Assembly: GCF_003985155.1 (NCBI RefSeq)
Contig: NZ_ML133688.1
Coordinates: 434,001 to 498,000 of the forward strand
Origin: Rhizobium vallis
GTDB taxonomy: Bacteria; Pseudomonadota; Alphaproteobacteria; Rhizobiales; Rhizobiaceae
Direction: 5' to 3'
Length of the DNA: 64,000 bases
Under the pieces are notes generated by a model. It was not told the DNA's origin. It did not search any database and saw only the letters and a program-made list of their open reading frames with translations. The first letter of the stretch is position 1; the number at the start of each line of letters is the position of its first letter. Of this stretch, positions 39,822 to 48,923 are shown piece by piece. The translations under genes and the position numbers were made by a program.

Positions 39822-40577
39822 TCAGGCTGCCGCGCCGATGATGTCGGCATAGCCGTTGGCCTCAAGCTCATGCGCCAGCGTCTTGTCACCCGACTTGATC
39901 ACCTGGCCCTTGTAGAGCACGTGGACGGTATCAGGCACGATATAGTCGAGCAGGCGCTGGTAGTGGGTGATGACCACGACGGCGCGATCGGGCGAACGCA
40001 GCGCGTTGACGCCGTCGGCAACGATCTTCAGCGCATCGATGTCGAGGCCGGAATCGGTTTCGTCGAGAACGCAAAGCTTCGGCTCGAGCAGCGCCATCTG
40101 CAGGATCTCGGCGCGCTTCTTCTCGCCGCCGGAGAAACCGACGTTGAGCGGCCGCTTCAGCATCTCGGTATTGATCTGCAGCTTGGCCGCAGCATCCTTG
40201 ACGCGGCGCATGAAGTCAGGCGTCGTCAACTCGTCCTCGCCGCGTGCCTTGCGCTGCTCGTTCATCGCCACCTTGAGAAACTGCATCGTGGCGACGCCGG
40301 GAATTTCGACCGGGTACTGGAAGGCAAGGAAAATGCCCTTGGCGGCACGCTCGGCCGGATCGAGTTCGAGAATGCTCTCGCCATTATAAAGAATGTCGCC
40401 CTCGGTCACCTCGTAGTCGCTGCGGCCGGACAGCACATAGGAGAGGGTCGACTTACCCGAGCCATTCGGCCCCATGATCGCGGCAACTTCGCCAGCCTTC
40501 ACCGTCAGGTTCAGGCCACGGATAATCTCGGTGCCATCTTCGGCGATACGGGCATGAAGGTTTTTGATTTCAAGCAT
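39822..40577 (-). CDS. sufC: Fe-S assembly ATPase SufC
   Basis: 251 residues. Walker A GPNGSGKST, ABC signature GFSGGEKKRAEILQM and Walker B LCVLDETDSGLDID. It is the cytosolic ABC-type ATPase of the SufBCD complex. The ATG at 40577 gives MLEIKNLHARI, the usual SufC start; a longer ATG at 40610 lacks support. An 83-base gap separates it from the small ORF upstream. Confidence 0.96.
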   Translation of the reverse strand: MLEIKNLHARIAEDGTEIIRGLNLTVKAGEVAAIMGPNGSGKSTLSYVLSGRSDYEVTEGDILYNGESILELDPAERAAKGIFLAFQYPVEIPGVATMQFLKVAMNEQRKARGEDELTTPDFMRRVKDAAAKLQINTEMLKRPLNVGFSGGEKKRAEILQMALLEPKLCVLDETDSGLDIDALKIVADGVNALRSPDRAVVVITHYQRLLDYIVPDTVHVLYKGQVIKSGDKTLAHELEANGYADIIGAAA

Positions 40578-40660
40578 CTTTGGTTCCTGCGTTTTCTCTG
40601 CGTAGCTCATCAGAGCCTCGCGTAATTTCTAAGGACATCAACATGTTGGGCTCGGTGCTA

Positions 40661-40903
40661 TCACCCAAATAAACGGATGACACGGAAAACCGCGACCGTT
40701 ACGAGCCAAAGCCATTCGAGAAATTCCAAGATCCCCTGAACGATCTTTCCCGGCTTTTCCATGCGCTGCTGGAGAAACACATAAGGCTGCTCCGGCGGCT
40801 TCTCGGTTTCATATCTCTGCTCGCGGGGGCGAATTTTCGCCAATATCTCCCCGCGCATATTCTCCAGACGTTCAAGAATGCGCTTCTTGTCCGCCTCGTT
40901 CAT
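40661..40903 (-). CDS. Uncharacterised 80-aa protein embedded in the suf operon
   Basis: 80 residues. A charged N-terminal helix (NEADKKRILERLENMRGEI) precedes a C-terminal hydrophobic helix (LEFLEWLWLVTVAVFRVIRLF), so it is a likely tail-anchored or amphipathic membrane protein. Its ATG lies two bases after the sufB stop, so it is translationally coupled to sufB. No family recognised. The gene position between sufB and sufC is not in the usual suf gene list. Confidence 0.75.
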   Translation of the reverse strand: MNEADKKRILERLENMRGEILAKIRPREQRYETEKPPEQPYVFLQQRMEKPGKIVQGILEFLEWLWLVTVAVFRVIRLFG

Positions 40904-40904
40904 G

Positions 40905-42374
40905 TCAGCCGACCGAACCTTCCAGCGAAATGCTGATCAGCTTCTGCGCTTCGACCGCAAACTCCATCGGCAGTTCCTGCAGGACTTCCTTGACGAAGCC
41001 GTTGACGATCAGTGCGATCGCCGCTTCGGTCGGGATGCCGCGCTGCAGGCAATAGAACAGCTGGTCCTCGGAGATCTTCGAGGTCGTCGCTTCGTGCTCG
41101 AACTGCGCCGTCGAATTCTTCGCCTCGATGTAGGGCACGGTATGGGCGCCGCACTTGTCGCCGATCAGCAGCGAATCGCACTGGGTGAAGTTGCGTGCGT
41201 TCGAAGCCTTGCGGTGGGCCGAGACCTGGCCGCGATAGGTGTTGTTGGAAACACCGGCGGCGATGCCCTTGGAGACGATGCGGCTCGACGTGTTCTTGCC
41301 GAGATGGATCATCTTGGTGCCGCTGTCGATCTGCTGATGGCCGTTGGAGACGGCGATCGAGTAGAACTCGCCGCGGCTGTCGTCGCCGCGCAGGATGCAG
41401 GACGGATATTTCCAGGTGATCGCCGAGCCCGTTTCGACCTGCGTCCACGAGATCTTCGAGCGGTCGCCGCGGCAATCGCCGCGCTTGGTGACGAAGTTGT
41501 AGATGCCGCCCTTGCCGTGCTTGTCGCCCGGATACCAGTTCTGCACCGTCGAATATTTGATCTCGGCGTCATCGAGCGCAACCAGCTCGACCACGGCGGC
41601 ATGAAGCTGGTTCTCGTCGCGCTGCGGCGCGGTGCAGCCTTCGAGATAGGAGACGTAGGCGCCTTCTTCGGCGATGATCAGCGTGCGCTCGAACTGGCCG
41701 GTGTTCTTCTCATTGATGCGGAAATAGGTGGACAGTTCCATCGGGCAGCGAACGCCCTTGGGCACGAACACGAAGGAACCGTCGGTGAACACGGCCGAAT
41801 TCAGCGTCGCATAGTAGTTGTCGCTCGTCGGAACAACGGAGCCGAGGTACTTCCGCACCAGTTCCGGATGCTCGCGGATCGCTTCCGAAATCGACATGAA
41901 GATCACGCCGGCTTTCTTCAGCTCTTCCTTGAAGGTGGTGACGACAGAAACGGAGTCAAAGACGGCATCGACTGCGATCTTCGGCTTCTCGACGCCGGCC
42001 AGGATTTCCTGCTCTTTCAGCGGAATGCCGAGCTTTTCGTAGACCTTGAGGATCTCCGGATCGACTTCGTCAAGCGACTTCGGGCCCGGCGTGCTCTTCG
42101 GCGCGGCGTAGTAATAGATGTCGTTGAAATCAATCTTCGGATAGTTGACGCGCGCCCAGGTCGGCTCTTCCAGCGTCAGCCAGCGCCGATAGGCTTCGAG
42201 ACGCCATTCCAGCATCCATTCCGGCTCCTGCTTCTTGGCCGAAATGAAGCGAATGATATCCTCGGACAGGCCCTTCGGCGCCTTGTCCATCTCGATGACG
42301 GTCTCGAAACCGTATTTGTACTGGTCCACATCGATCAGGCGAACCTGGTCGATTGTTTCCTGCACCGCAGCCAT
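40905..42374 (-). CDS. sufB: Fe-S scaffold subunit SufB
   Basis: 489 residues. Standard segments: [73 protein letters not shown], and the core [27 protein letters not shown]. The C-terminal [24 protein letters not shown] is typical. De novo clusters are built at the SufB-SufD interface. GGAGA precedes the ATG at 42374; the frame to 42434 is not used. Confidence 0.97.
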   Translation of the reverse strand: MAAVQETIDQVRLIDVDQYKYGFETVIEMDKAPKGLSEDIIRFISAKKQEPEWMLEWRLEAYRRWLTLEEPTWARVNYPKIDFNDIYYYAAPKSTPGPKSLDEVDPEILKVYEKLGIPLKEQEILAGVEKPKIAVDAVFDSVSVVTTFKEELKKAGVIFMSISEAIREHPELVRKYLGSVVPTSDNYYATLNSAVFTDGSFVFVPKGVRCPMELSTYFRINEKNTGQFERTLIIAEEGAYVSYLEGCTAPQRDENQLHAAVVELVALDDAEIKYSTVQNWYPGDKHGKGGIYNFVTKRGDCRGDRSKISWTQVETGSAITWKYPSCILRGDDSRGEFYSIAVSNGHQQIDSGTKMIHLGKNTSSRIVSKGIAAGVSNNTYRGQVSAHRKASNARNFTQCDSLLIGDKCGAHTVPYIEAKNSTAQFEHEATTSKISEDQLFYCLQRGIPTEAAIALIVNGFVKEVLQELPMEFAVEAQKLISISLEGSVG

Positions 42375-42423
42375 TTCATTCTCCAATCTCGCCGGATACA
42401 AGGTCCGGCAGCTTGTAGCGTCT

Positions 42424-42488
42424 GGGCAATTCACTTGCCCTTCACCTCGGGCAATTACTTGCCCCTTATGCCGGGCAATTGTTTGCCC
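42424..42488. repeat. Three evenly spaced inverted repeats between sufS2 and sufB
   Basis: Copies at 42424-42440, 42449-42464 and 42473-42488 share stems GGGCAA and TTGCCC around loops TTCAC, TTAC and TTGT. Spacers are exactly 8 bases, so the period is 24-25 bp. Located 50 to 114 bases before the sufB start inside the operon. On mRNA they would make three small hairpins; on DNA, phased sites on one or nearly one face. A regulator-binding array or an mRNA-processing element are the options. Confidence 0.8.
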
Positions 42489-42530
42489 TTATGTAGGAGG
42501 CCAAAAGGGACTTTTCAGCCCGATTGGCAA

Positions 42531-42550
42531 GCGGAAATTTGCGTTTCCGC
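42531..42550 (-). terminator. Hairpin after sufS2
   Basis: GCGGAAA (42531-42537) pairs with TTTCCGC (42544-42550). It lies 16 bases past the sufS2 stop on the minus strand, without a T tract. It may partly terminate or protect the sufS2 message. Confidence 0.45.
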
Positions 42551-42565
42551 AAGTTTATGATGCGG

Positions 42566-43732
42566 TCAAGCCGCCTCGCCCGCCGACCTGCGACGGCAGG
42601 CGATCTTTCCGAAAGCCGCGATTGCCCGGTCGATGTCCCCGTCCGTTGTGGAAAAGCCGAGCGAGATGCGCAAGGCTCCGAGCTTGGCGTCGCGTCCCAT
42701 CGCCGCCAGAACATGGCTTTCGCCGACCTTGCCGGACGAGCAGGCGGAGCCTGCCGAAAGTGCGACACCTTCAAGATCGAAGGCGATCTGGCCGGTCTCC
42801 GCCTTCAGGCAGGGAAGCGTGAAGAAGATGGTGTTGGCGACCCGCGGACCGCCCAACCCGTGGATGATGACATCGGGCGCGGCAGCGCGCATGCCGGCTT
42901 CCAGCCGATCGCGCAGCGCGGCAATCGCAGCGTTGCGTTCCCCGAGATTCTCCAGTGCGGCTTCCGCCGCTGCTCCGAATCCGATCAGCGCCAGCGAATT
43001 CTGTGTCCCCGATCGGTGACCTTTCTCCTGCCCGCCGCCGCGGATCAGCGCCTTCGGCATCAGCGCCTCGCCACGGGCGATCAGCGCGCCCGCGCCCTTC
43101 GGTCCACCGATCTTGTGAGAGGAGATGATCATGAAATCCGCGCCGATGCGCTCGATCTCGATCGGCAGGCGGCCGGCCGCCTGCACGGCATCGACGATGA
43201 GGAGACCGCCATGGGCGTGCACGATCTTTGCCGCTTCTTCCACCGGCTGGACGATGCCCGTCTCGTTGTTGACGAGCATGATCGCCACGACGGGAAGGCC
43301 CGCCGACTTGTCATGGGCATCGAGAAGTGCGGCGAGCGCGTTGAGATCGACGATGCCGGCATCCGTCACCGGAATCTCGGTCGTGCGGTCCTGGGGGAAC
43401 CGGCCTCCCTCCCGTACTGCCAAATGCTCGATAGCGGAATAATAGAGGCGGCCGAGCCTCAGCGGCGTACGGCCCATGCTGAATTCAGGCGTCAGCACCA
43501 GATTGGCGGCTTCCGTCGCGCCGCTGGTGAAGACCACGTTGGCGGCATCGGTGTCGGCGAGTGCCGCCACCTTGCGCCGTGCACCTTCGATGGCGGCGCG
43601 CGCGGCGCGGCCCTCTCCATGGACGCTATTTGGATTGCCGAAGATGTCGATGGCGCGCATGATCGCCTCGCGCGCAGCCGGGTGCAGCGGCGCTGTGGCA
43701 TTCCAGTCGAGATAAAGGCGTGGCGGCGCCAT
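42566..43732 (-). CDS. sufS2: Cysteine desulfurase, IscS/NifS-like (first gene of suf operon)
   Basis: 388 residues. Group I desulfurase: PLP Lys207 in SSHKIGGPKG and the mobile-loop Cys331 in SAGSACSSGKV. It removes sulfur from cysteine for Fe-S assembly. It corresponds to sufS2 of the rhizobial sufS2BCDS1XA operon. The ATG at 43732 starts MAPPRLYLDWNATAPL. Promoter with RirA/Irr-type boxes lies 137-165 bases upstream. Confidence 0.92.
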   Translation of the reverse strand: MAPPRLYLDWNATAPLHPAAREAIMRAIDIFGNPNSVHGEGRAARAAIEGARRKVAALADTDAANVVFTSGATEAANLVLTPEFSMGRTPLRLGRLYYSAIEHLAVREGGRFPQDRTTEIPVTDAGIVDLNALAALLDAHDKSAGLPVVAIMLVNNETGIVQPVEEAAKIVHAHGGLLIVDAVQAAGRLPIEIERIGADFMIISSHKIGGPKGAGALIARGEALMPKALIRGGGQEKGHRSGTQNSLALIGFGAAAEAALENLGERNAAIAALRDRLEAGMRAAAPDVIIHGLGGPRVANTIFFTLPCLKAETGQIAFDLEGVALSAGSACSSGKVGESHVLAAMGRDAKLGALRISLGFSTTDGDIDRAIAAFGKIACRRRSAGEAA

Positions 43733-43847
43733 GATCTTCAGTCCTGCGCTTAACGAGCTTGCTTCAGCACCCGCGGTTCATTTTTCTTGAAATTTCCGCC
43801 GGGCTTGCCTTATGACACGTTCCACGATGCGTGGATCGCCATGCAAG

Positions 43848-43864
43848 TTTCGAATTGTTCTAAA
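43848..43864 (-). promoter_or_regulatory. Candidate Irr box (ICE) in the suf promoter
   Basis: TTTCGAATTGTTCTAAA matches the pattern TTTAGAA-N3-TTCTAAA with one mismatch. It lies just downstream of the -10 of the leftward suf promoter. Irr in rhizobia controls iron genes through such elements; assignment rests on remembered consensus. Confidence 0.6.
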
Positions 43865-43868
43865 CTGC

Positions 43869-43897
43869 GTTTTAGAAAAGCTGACAACATTAGTCAA
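43869..43897 (-). promoter_or_regulatory. Promoter of the suf operon
   Basis: On the minus strand, -35 TTGACT (43892-43897) and -10 TAAAAC (43869-43874) are 17 bases apart. The -35 overlaps the IRO box and the -10 borders the ICE box. The -10 is weak, as expected for a regulated promoter. Leader to the sufS2 ATG is about 130 bases. Confidence 0.6.
43882..43896 (-). promoter_or_regulatory. Candidate RirA site (IRO box) in the suf promoter
   Basis: TGACAACATTAGTCA fits TGA-N9-TCA, the iron-responsive operator of R. leguminosarum. It covers the -35 of the suf promoter, so binding by RirA with an Fe-S cluster would repress when iron is plentiful. This mode is known for the suf operon in the genus; here it is inferred from the site. 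Confidence 0.7.
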
Positions 43898-43949
43898 GTC
43901 ATGTTGTCGTCCGACGCAGCGCGAACGCGAAATAAAACCCGGAGTACCA

Positions 43950-44627
43950 ATGCCCGAAGTTATTTTCAACGGCCCTGCCGGTCGTCTTGAAGGCCGCTAC
44001 CAGCCCTCCAAGGAAAAAAGCGCGCCCATCGCCCTGATTTTGCACCCGCATCCGCAGTTCGGCGGCACGATGAACAATCAGATCGTCTACCAGCTCTTCT
44101 ACATGTTCCAGAAGCGCGGGTTCACGACGCTGCGCTTCAACTTCCGGGGCATCGGCCGCAGCCAGGGCGAATTCGACCACGGAGCTGGCGAACTCTCGGA
44201 TGCAGCTTCTGCGCTCGACTGGGTGCAGAGCCTGCATCCCGATTCCAAGACCTGTTGGGTCGCGGGCTATTCCTTCGGCTCCTGGATCGGCATGCAGCTC
44301 CTGATGCGCCGGCCGGAGATCGAAGGCTTCATGTCGATCGCCCCGCAGCCGAACACTTACGATTTCTCGTTCCTGGCGCCCTGCCCCTCCTCCGGCCTGA
44401 TCATCAGCGGCGAAGCCGACAAGGTGGCGCCCGAGAAGGACGTCAACGGCCTCGTCGAGAAATTGAAGACCCAGAAGGGCATCCTCATCACCCATCGCAC
44501 CGTGCCCGCCGCCAACCACTTCTTCAACGGCCAGGTGGAAACGCTGATGGGCGAATGCGAGGACTATCTCGACCGCCGCCTCAACGGCGAACTGGTGCCG
44601 GAACCGGCGGCCAAGCGGATCCGCTGA
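43950..44627 (+). CDS. Alpha/beta hydrolase
   Basis: 225 residues. MPEVIFNGPAGRLEGRYQPS at the start, HPHPQFGGTMNNQIVYQL, FRGIGRSQGEFDHGAGE, and a nucleophile-like elbow GYSFGS. Resembles the DUF/CocE-like small hydrolases of proteobacteria (often annotated 'hydrolase of the alpha/beta superfamily'). The start at 43950 has GGAG 6 bases upstream. Divergent from the suf operon; the shared intergenic region is 217 bases. Confidence 0.85.
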   Translation: MPEVIFNGPAGRLEGRYQPSKEKSAPIALILHPHPQFGGTMNNQIVYQLFYMFQKRGFTTLRFNFRGIGRSQGEFDHGAGELSDAASALDWVQSLHPDSKTCWVAGYSFGSWIGMQLLMRRPEIEGFMSIAPQPNTYDFSFLAPCPSSGLIISGEADKVAPEKDVNGLVEKLKTQKGILITHRTVPAANHFFNGQVETLMGECEDYLDRRLNGELVPEPAAKRIR

Positions 44628-44630
44628 AGA

Positions 44631-45146
44631 TCACCTGGTGTCGGCGGTGATCTCGAAAGCCGTCCGAAGCACTCCATCGATCAGGATCGGCATGCGTTCC
44701 CGCATGCCGATCTTCTTGAGCACACGCTGCGAAGCGATGTTCTCGGGATGGGTAAAGGCGATGAAATCAGGCGCAAATCCCCTTTCAAAAAACCATTCCT
44801 TTAGGGCGCTTGCGGCTTCGGTGGCGTAGCCCTTGCCCCATTCCCGCTCCCGCAGGGAATAACCGAGTTCGAATTGTTCGTTCCCGAACTTGGAAATCCC
44901 CGCGCGGCCGACGAATCGGCCGTCATCGGCGATGATCTTGTATTTCGTCGTGCCGTCGCGCGCCTGTTCCTCGAGCCAACCCTGCAGCCGCTTCTCAGCC
45001 TTTTCGAGGCTCCATGGCGCCTGGCCCGAGAGATACCGGGTCGTCGCCATCGTCGAATGCAGTTCCTGCACCAGCCACGCGTCGTCTTCGCCCCAGATGA
45101 CGAGACTGAGCCGCGGCGTCTTGAGAATGACCGTCTCCGACATCAC
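44631..45146 (-). CDS. GNAT acetyltransferase (RimJ/RimL type)
   Basis: 171 residues. Beginning [22 protein letters not shown], then the RimJ-like core [35 protein letters not shown] with the acetyl-CoA loop and [18 protein letters not shown]. Substrate unknown. It overlaps the anmK gene by four bases (ATGA), so the two are coupled. Confidence 0.88.
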   Translation of the reverse strand: MMSETVILKTPRLSLVIWGEDDAWLVQELHSTMATTRYLSGQAPWSLEKAEKRLQGWLEEQARDGTTKYKIIADDGRFVGRAGISKFGNEQFELGYSLREREWGKGYATEAASALKEWFFERGFAPDFIAFTHPENIASQRVLKKIGMRERMPILIDGVLRTAFEITADTR

Positions 45147-46261
45147 GCCGCCGCGATCACGCCGCCGCTGACCGGCGCGCTGACCCCCGTGGTGCCGGGA
45201 AAAGTCAGTGGCAGCCCGTCCAGCGAACGCACGGCGAGATAGGCCCAGGCTTCAGCCTCCATCGCATCGCCGTCGAAACCTGCCTCCTCGGCAGTCAATA
45301 CATCAGACCCCAGCCGTTCAGCCATGATCGAAAATTCCGCCATGAGGGTCCGGTTCAGCCGTCCGCCGCCGCAGATGATATAGATCGATGGCGTCTCGGG
45401 CAGGAAACCGGCGGATTTGATGATTGACGCGGCGGCTACATGCGCCAGCGTCCGGGCGCCGTCTTCGAGGCTTGCCTCTCCCTGCTGAAGTGGTGCGAAA
45501 TCACCGCGATCAAGCGAACGGCGAACATTGCCGCGAAAGAACGGGCTTGCTAGATAACGCTCCGCCAGATCAGCGACAACCGTGCCACGCCCGCCGATCT
45601 CGCCGCCGGGATCGTAGGTTTTGCCGGTCTGCATCTCGACCCACTGATCGATCAGCGTATTGCCCGGCCCGCTGTCGAACGCCGATATCCGGCCATCGGC
45701 GCCGATATAGGTCAGATTGGAGATGCCGCCGATATTGACGAAGCAGACAGCTTGTCCCGCCTGCTGGAATTTTCCGGCAAGTGCGGCGTGGTAGGCCGGC
45801 ACGAGCGGCGCTCCCTGCCCGCCATGAGCCATGTCGTTGGCGCGCATGTCGTAGACCACCGATATGCCGGTCCTGCGCGCCAGTTCCCCGCCGTCGCCGA
45901 TCTGGATCGTCAAGCCTTCATCGGGTCGGTGAAGCACCGTCTGGCCATGGAAACCGAGAACATCCACCGCATCGGGAGAAAGCTCGAAACGCTCGAGGAA
46001 TGCCGTAACGGCGGTTGCATGACGTAAGGTAAGCTCAAGCTCGATCTGACGAAGCTCGGACGGCCGTTCGGTTCTGTCACTTAGCGGGCGCGCCAGTTCC
46101 AGCGCCCGTTTGAGCTGCCCGCGAAAGCCTACATCATAGGGAGCCCCCATGAACGGCCCGCGCTCGATGAAGCCGCGGCCGTCGGTTCTGATCAGCGCAA
46201 CATCGATTCCGTCCATCGACGTGCCGCTCATCAGACCGATCGCAGTCCTGATGACGTCCAT
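45143..46261 (-). CDS. anmK: Anhydro-N-acetylmuramic acid kinase
   Basis: 372 residues. N-terminal [18 protein letters not shown] is diagnostic, with [32 protein letters not shown] and GISNLTYIG, then [12 protein letters not shown]. It converts recycled anhMurNAc to MurNAc-6-phosphate in murein recycling. The ATG at 46261 has GGGAGG upstream; the frame to 46339 is unused. Downstream acetyltransferase is coupled. Confidence 0.95.
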   Translation of the reverse strand: MDVIRTAIGLMSGTSMDGIDVALIRTDGRGFIERGPFMGAPYDVGFRGQLKRALELARPLSDRTERPSELRQIELELTLRHATAVTAFLERFELSPDAVDVLGFHGQTVLHRPDEGLTIQIGDGGELARRTGISVVYDMRANDMAHGGQGAPLVPAYHAALAGKFQQAGQAVCFVNIGGISNLTYIGADGRISAFDSGPGNTLIDQWVEMQTGKTYDPGGEIGGRGTVVADLAERYLASPFFRGNVRRSLDRGDFAPLQQGEASLEDGARTLAHVAAASIIKSAGFLPETPSIYIICGGGRLNRTLMAEFSIMAERLGSDVLTAEEAGFDGDAMEAEAWAYLAVRSLDGLPLTFPGTTGVSAPVSGGVIAAA

Positions 46262-46391
46262 GAGGCTTGCCTCCCATGCGATTCCCGGATGCACTTTTGT
46301 AAAAACAGTGCTAAACGCGCCGCGACAGATCAACAACAACGAACTTGCGCGAACCCACGCGGGCGAGCGCAGATATCAAGAGACGAAGGCC

Positions 46392-47648
46392 ATGTCCGAG
46401 TTCAAGTCCGATTTCCTCCGCACGCTGAAAGAGCGCGGCTTCATTCATCAGATCTCCGATGAAAGCGGCCTCGACGACCTCTTCGCCAAGGAAACCGTGA
46501 CCGCCTATATCGGCTACGACCCGACGGCATCCAGCCTTCACGTCGGCCATCTCACACAGATCATGATGCTGCACTGGCTGCAGGCGACGGGTCATCGCCC
46601 GATATCGCTGATGGGCGGCGGCACCGGCATGGTCGGCGATCCCTCCTTCAAAGAGGAGGCCCGCAAACTGATGACGATCGAGACGATCGAAGAAAATATC
46701 GCGTCGATCAAGCGCTGCTTCTCGAACTATCTCGATTACGACAAATCGGGCAACGCCGCATTGATGATCAACAATGCCGAATGGCTGCGTTCGTTGAATT
46801 ACCTGGAGTTCCTGCGCGATGTCGGCCGCCATTTCTCGGTCAACCGCATGCTGTCCTTTGACAGCGTGAAGACGCGCCTTGACCGCGAACAATCGCTGTC
46901 CTTCCTGGAGTTCAACTACATGATCCTCCAGGCCTACGACTTCGTCGAGCTGGCGAAGCGCTACGACTGCCGCCTGCAGATGGGTGGTTCGGACCAGTGG
47001 GGCAATATCGTCAATGGTATCGATCTCGGTCACCGCATGGGGACGCCGCAGCTCTACGCCCTCACCTCGCCGCTCCTGACGACGTCATCGGGCGCCAAGA
47101 TGGGCAAGTCGGCTTCTGGCGCGGTCTGGCTGAATGCCGACCTGCTCCCCGTCTATGATTTCTGGCAATATTGGCGCAACACCGAGGATGCCGATGTTCC
47201 GCGCTTCCTCAAGCTCTTCACGACGCTGCCGATGGATGAAATCGCTCGTCTTTCGGCAATCGGCGGGTCGGAACTGAACGAGGTCAAGAAGATCCTGGCG
47301 ACTGAAGTCACCGCGATCCTGCACGGCCGCGAGGCCGCCGACCAGGCCGCCGAAACGGCGCGCAAGACCTTCGAGGAAGGCGGTCTCTCGGAGAACCTGC
47401 CGTCGGTCGACGTTCCCGCTTCAGAGCTCGACGCCGGCATCGGCCTTCTCTCGCTCATCGTACGCGCCGGCCTCGCCGCATCGAACGGCGAAGCCCGCCG
47501 TCACGTCCAGGGCGGCGCTGTCCGCATCAACGACGAAGCTGTCAGCGACGAGCGCAAGATGATCGGCAGCGGCGAGATCACCGCCGACGGCATCATCAAG
47601 CTCTCGCTCGGCAAAAAGAAACACATCCTGATCCGCCGGGCCGCTTAA
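46392..47648 (+). CDS. tyrS: Tyrosyl-tRNA synthetase
   Basis: 418 residues. The class I signature HVGH lies at 50-53 and [12 protein letters not shown] serves as the KMSKS loop. [30 protein letters not shown] and a C-terminal S4 domain ([23 protein letters not shown]) complete the bacterial TyrRS. The ATG at 46392 matches the family start; the frame upstream to 46149 crosses anmK's promoter. Terminator 27 bases after the stop. Confidence 0.97.
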   Translation: MSEFKSDFLRTLKERGFIHQISDESGLDDLFAKETVTAYIGYDPTASSLHVGHLTQIMMLHWLQATGHRPISLMGGGTGMVGDPSFKEEARKLMTIETIEENIASIKRCFSNYLDYDKSGNAALMINNAEWLRSLNYLEFLRDVGRHFSVNRMLSFDSVKTRLDREQSLSFLEFNYMILQAYDFVELAKRYDCRLQMGGSDQWGNIVNGIDLGHRMGTPQLYALTSPLLTTSSGAKMGKSASGAVWLNADLLPVYDFWQYWRNTEDADVPRFLKLFTTLPMDEIARLSAIGGSELNEVKKILATEVTAILHGREAADQAAETARKTFEEGGLSENLPSVDVPASELDAGIGLLSLIVRAGLAASNGEARRHVQGGAVRINDEAVSDERKMIGSGEITADGIIKLSLGKKKHILIRRAA

Positions 47649-47674
47649 GCGGCTTCAATTCGGAACGGATATCA

Positions 47675-47700
47675 AAGCCGGCGTCCGCGCCGGCTTTTTC
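47675..47700 (+). terminator. Rho-independent terminator of tyrS
   Basis: AAAGCCGGCG and CGCCGGCTTT form a perfect 10-bp stem around TCCG, followed by TTC. It is 26 bases after the stop. Confidence 0.9.
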
Positions 47701-47761
47701 GATTTCGCTGATGGCACTGGCAAAGCCGCATATGAATTGAGCCTTTGGAAATGAGTTAGAG

Positions 47762-48331
47762 ATGAGATCTAAATGGCTTGTGCCCACGTTCTTTATTTTG
47801 CTCGCAACGGCTTTGCATGCGGCGGATGACAAGGCACAGCCACCCTATTTCGCATCGATTTTAGCTCATCCGATACATGATATCCAAGCATGTTACACTT
47901 CAATCCTGGCACGTGACGGCTTCGATTCGCCTTCGTGTGTCGGGACGCTCTGGCAGATCTGGTTTGCACAAGACAAAGCAAAGGTGGAACGCATCGACTT
48001 CCACGATAAAACCGGTTTCAAGGAGATGCTTGTCAAACTGATCCAAGCTGGAAATGAAAAACCGACGGAGCAAAAAAACATTCCTCAAACACAGGAGGTA
48101 ATCAGCAATATTGACATAGTTGTAGACACGGCCCGCAGTAAATTAAGTGATGACAACGTTTCCCAATGCCTGGCAGAAATTAGATATCAAAAAGATTTGT
48201 CTAGCCCCTATTGCGACTACACGCTCGCGCTGCTCAATCTCGCACTCTTCACGGCAACGGATATTCCGCGGATAAGGATGCAACGAGAGGATCTGGCCGC
48301 TGTTTTGGAACAGGCGCTCCCTGTAAAATGA
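47762..48331 (+). CDS. AT-rich exported hypothetical protein with repeated Cys pairs
   Basis: 189 residues. The signal peptide is MRSKWLVPTFFILLATALHA. Two similar units are seen: C44-x14-C59 (ACYTSILARDGFDSPSC) and C136-x14-C151 (CLAEIRYQKDLSSPYC), both followed by a hydrophobic helix. This suggests an internal duplication with one disulphide each. GC is clearly below its neighbours. No family recognised. Start at the ATG at 47762 with GAG 8 bases upstream. Confidence 0.65.
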   Translation: MRSKWLVPTFFILLATALHAADDKAQPPYFASILAHPIHDIQACYTSILARDGFDSPSCVGTLWQIWFAQDKAKVERIDFHDKTGFKEMLVKLIQAGNEKPTEQKNIPQTQEVISNIDIVVDTARSKLSDDNVSQCLAEIRYQKDLSSPYCDYTLALLNLALFTATDIPRIRMQREDLAAVLEQALPVK

Positions 48332-48421
48332 TATTGGCGGCAACTGTGAGATCGAGGCGCTGATCTAGGCTCACGCCGCGGCCGGGTGTACCGAAGTTTT
48401 CAAGCGGTCCGAGCTTAAAAA

Positions 48422-48703
48422 TCACTCAACTCCCGGCCGAGATACCGCGTCCGTTCGTTCGGCCTCCCGGAAGACATAGCTTGGCGGATTGACGTCTGAC
48501 GCAGGCTTCACGCGCGACCACCAGCTGATCGAGAAGATCGGCGGCGTCATCATCGCGTCGAGAGGCACCGTCAGCACATGGGCCGAATGAATAGGCTTGC
48601 GCGGCGCCAGCCGATCGCTTTTTTCGGCCGAGTATGATGCATGGCCGCCAAGGGCGGCGACCACCGCGAACGATACGAAATAGCCTGTCCGAGCGCACTG
48701 CAT
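48422..48703 (-). CDS. Small exported hypothetical protein
   Basis: 93 residues if started at 48703, where GGAGG lies 5 bases upstream; longer starts at 48718 and 48736 lack such a site. The N-terminus CARTGYFVSFAVVAALGGHASY resembles a signal peptide, and the rest is polar with no family match. The good Shine-Dalgarno and signal favour a real gene. Other frames here are weaker. Confidence 0.5.
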   Translation of the reverse strand: MQCARTGYFVSFAVVAALGGHASYSAEKSDRLAPRKPIHSAHVLTVPLDAMMTPPIFSISWWSRVKPASDVNPPSYVFREAERTDAVSRPGVE

Positions 48704-48923
48704 GGCATCCTCCGACATTGCAACGGCCGTTGTCAAAGCCGAGAACCACAGCTTACATCAAATCTCTCTAAAATAGCAGGCCGAGCATCGATGGCGCGTT
48801 TCTACACCGGGCTTCGGATCGAGGCTGATCCGTCTGACGCCCGTGCATGATTCTGATCTCCTCAGGAGGAAAGGATTTAGGTACTTATCGCCACGACCTC
48901 TGCCGTCCTGGCTTCATCCCGCA

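Noticed and set aside
42424..42488. CRISPR-like array
   Set aside because: Repeats are short palindromes with 8-base near-constant spacers and no cas genes; not a CRISPR.
40878..42560. 560-codon open frame on the plus strand
   Set aside because: Antisense to sufB and part of the 80-aa ORF; composition is that of a shadow frame.
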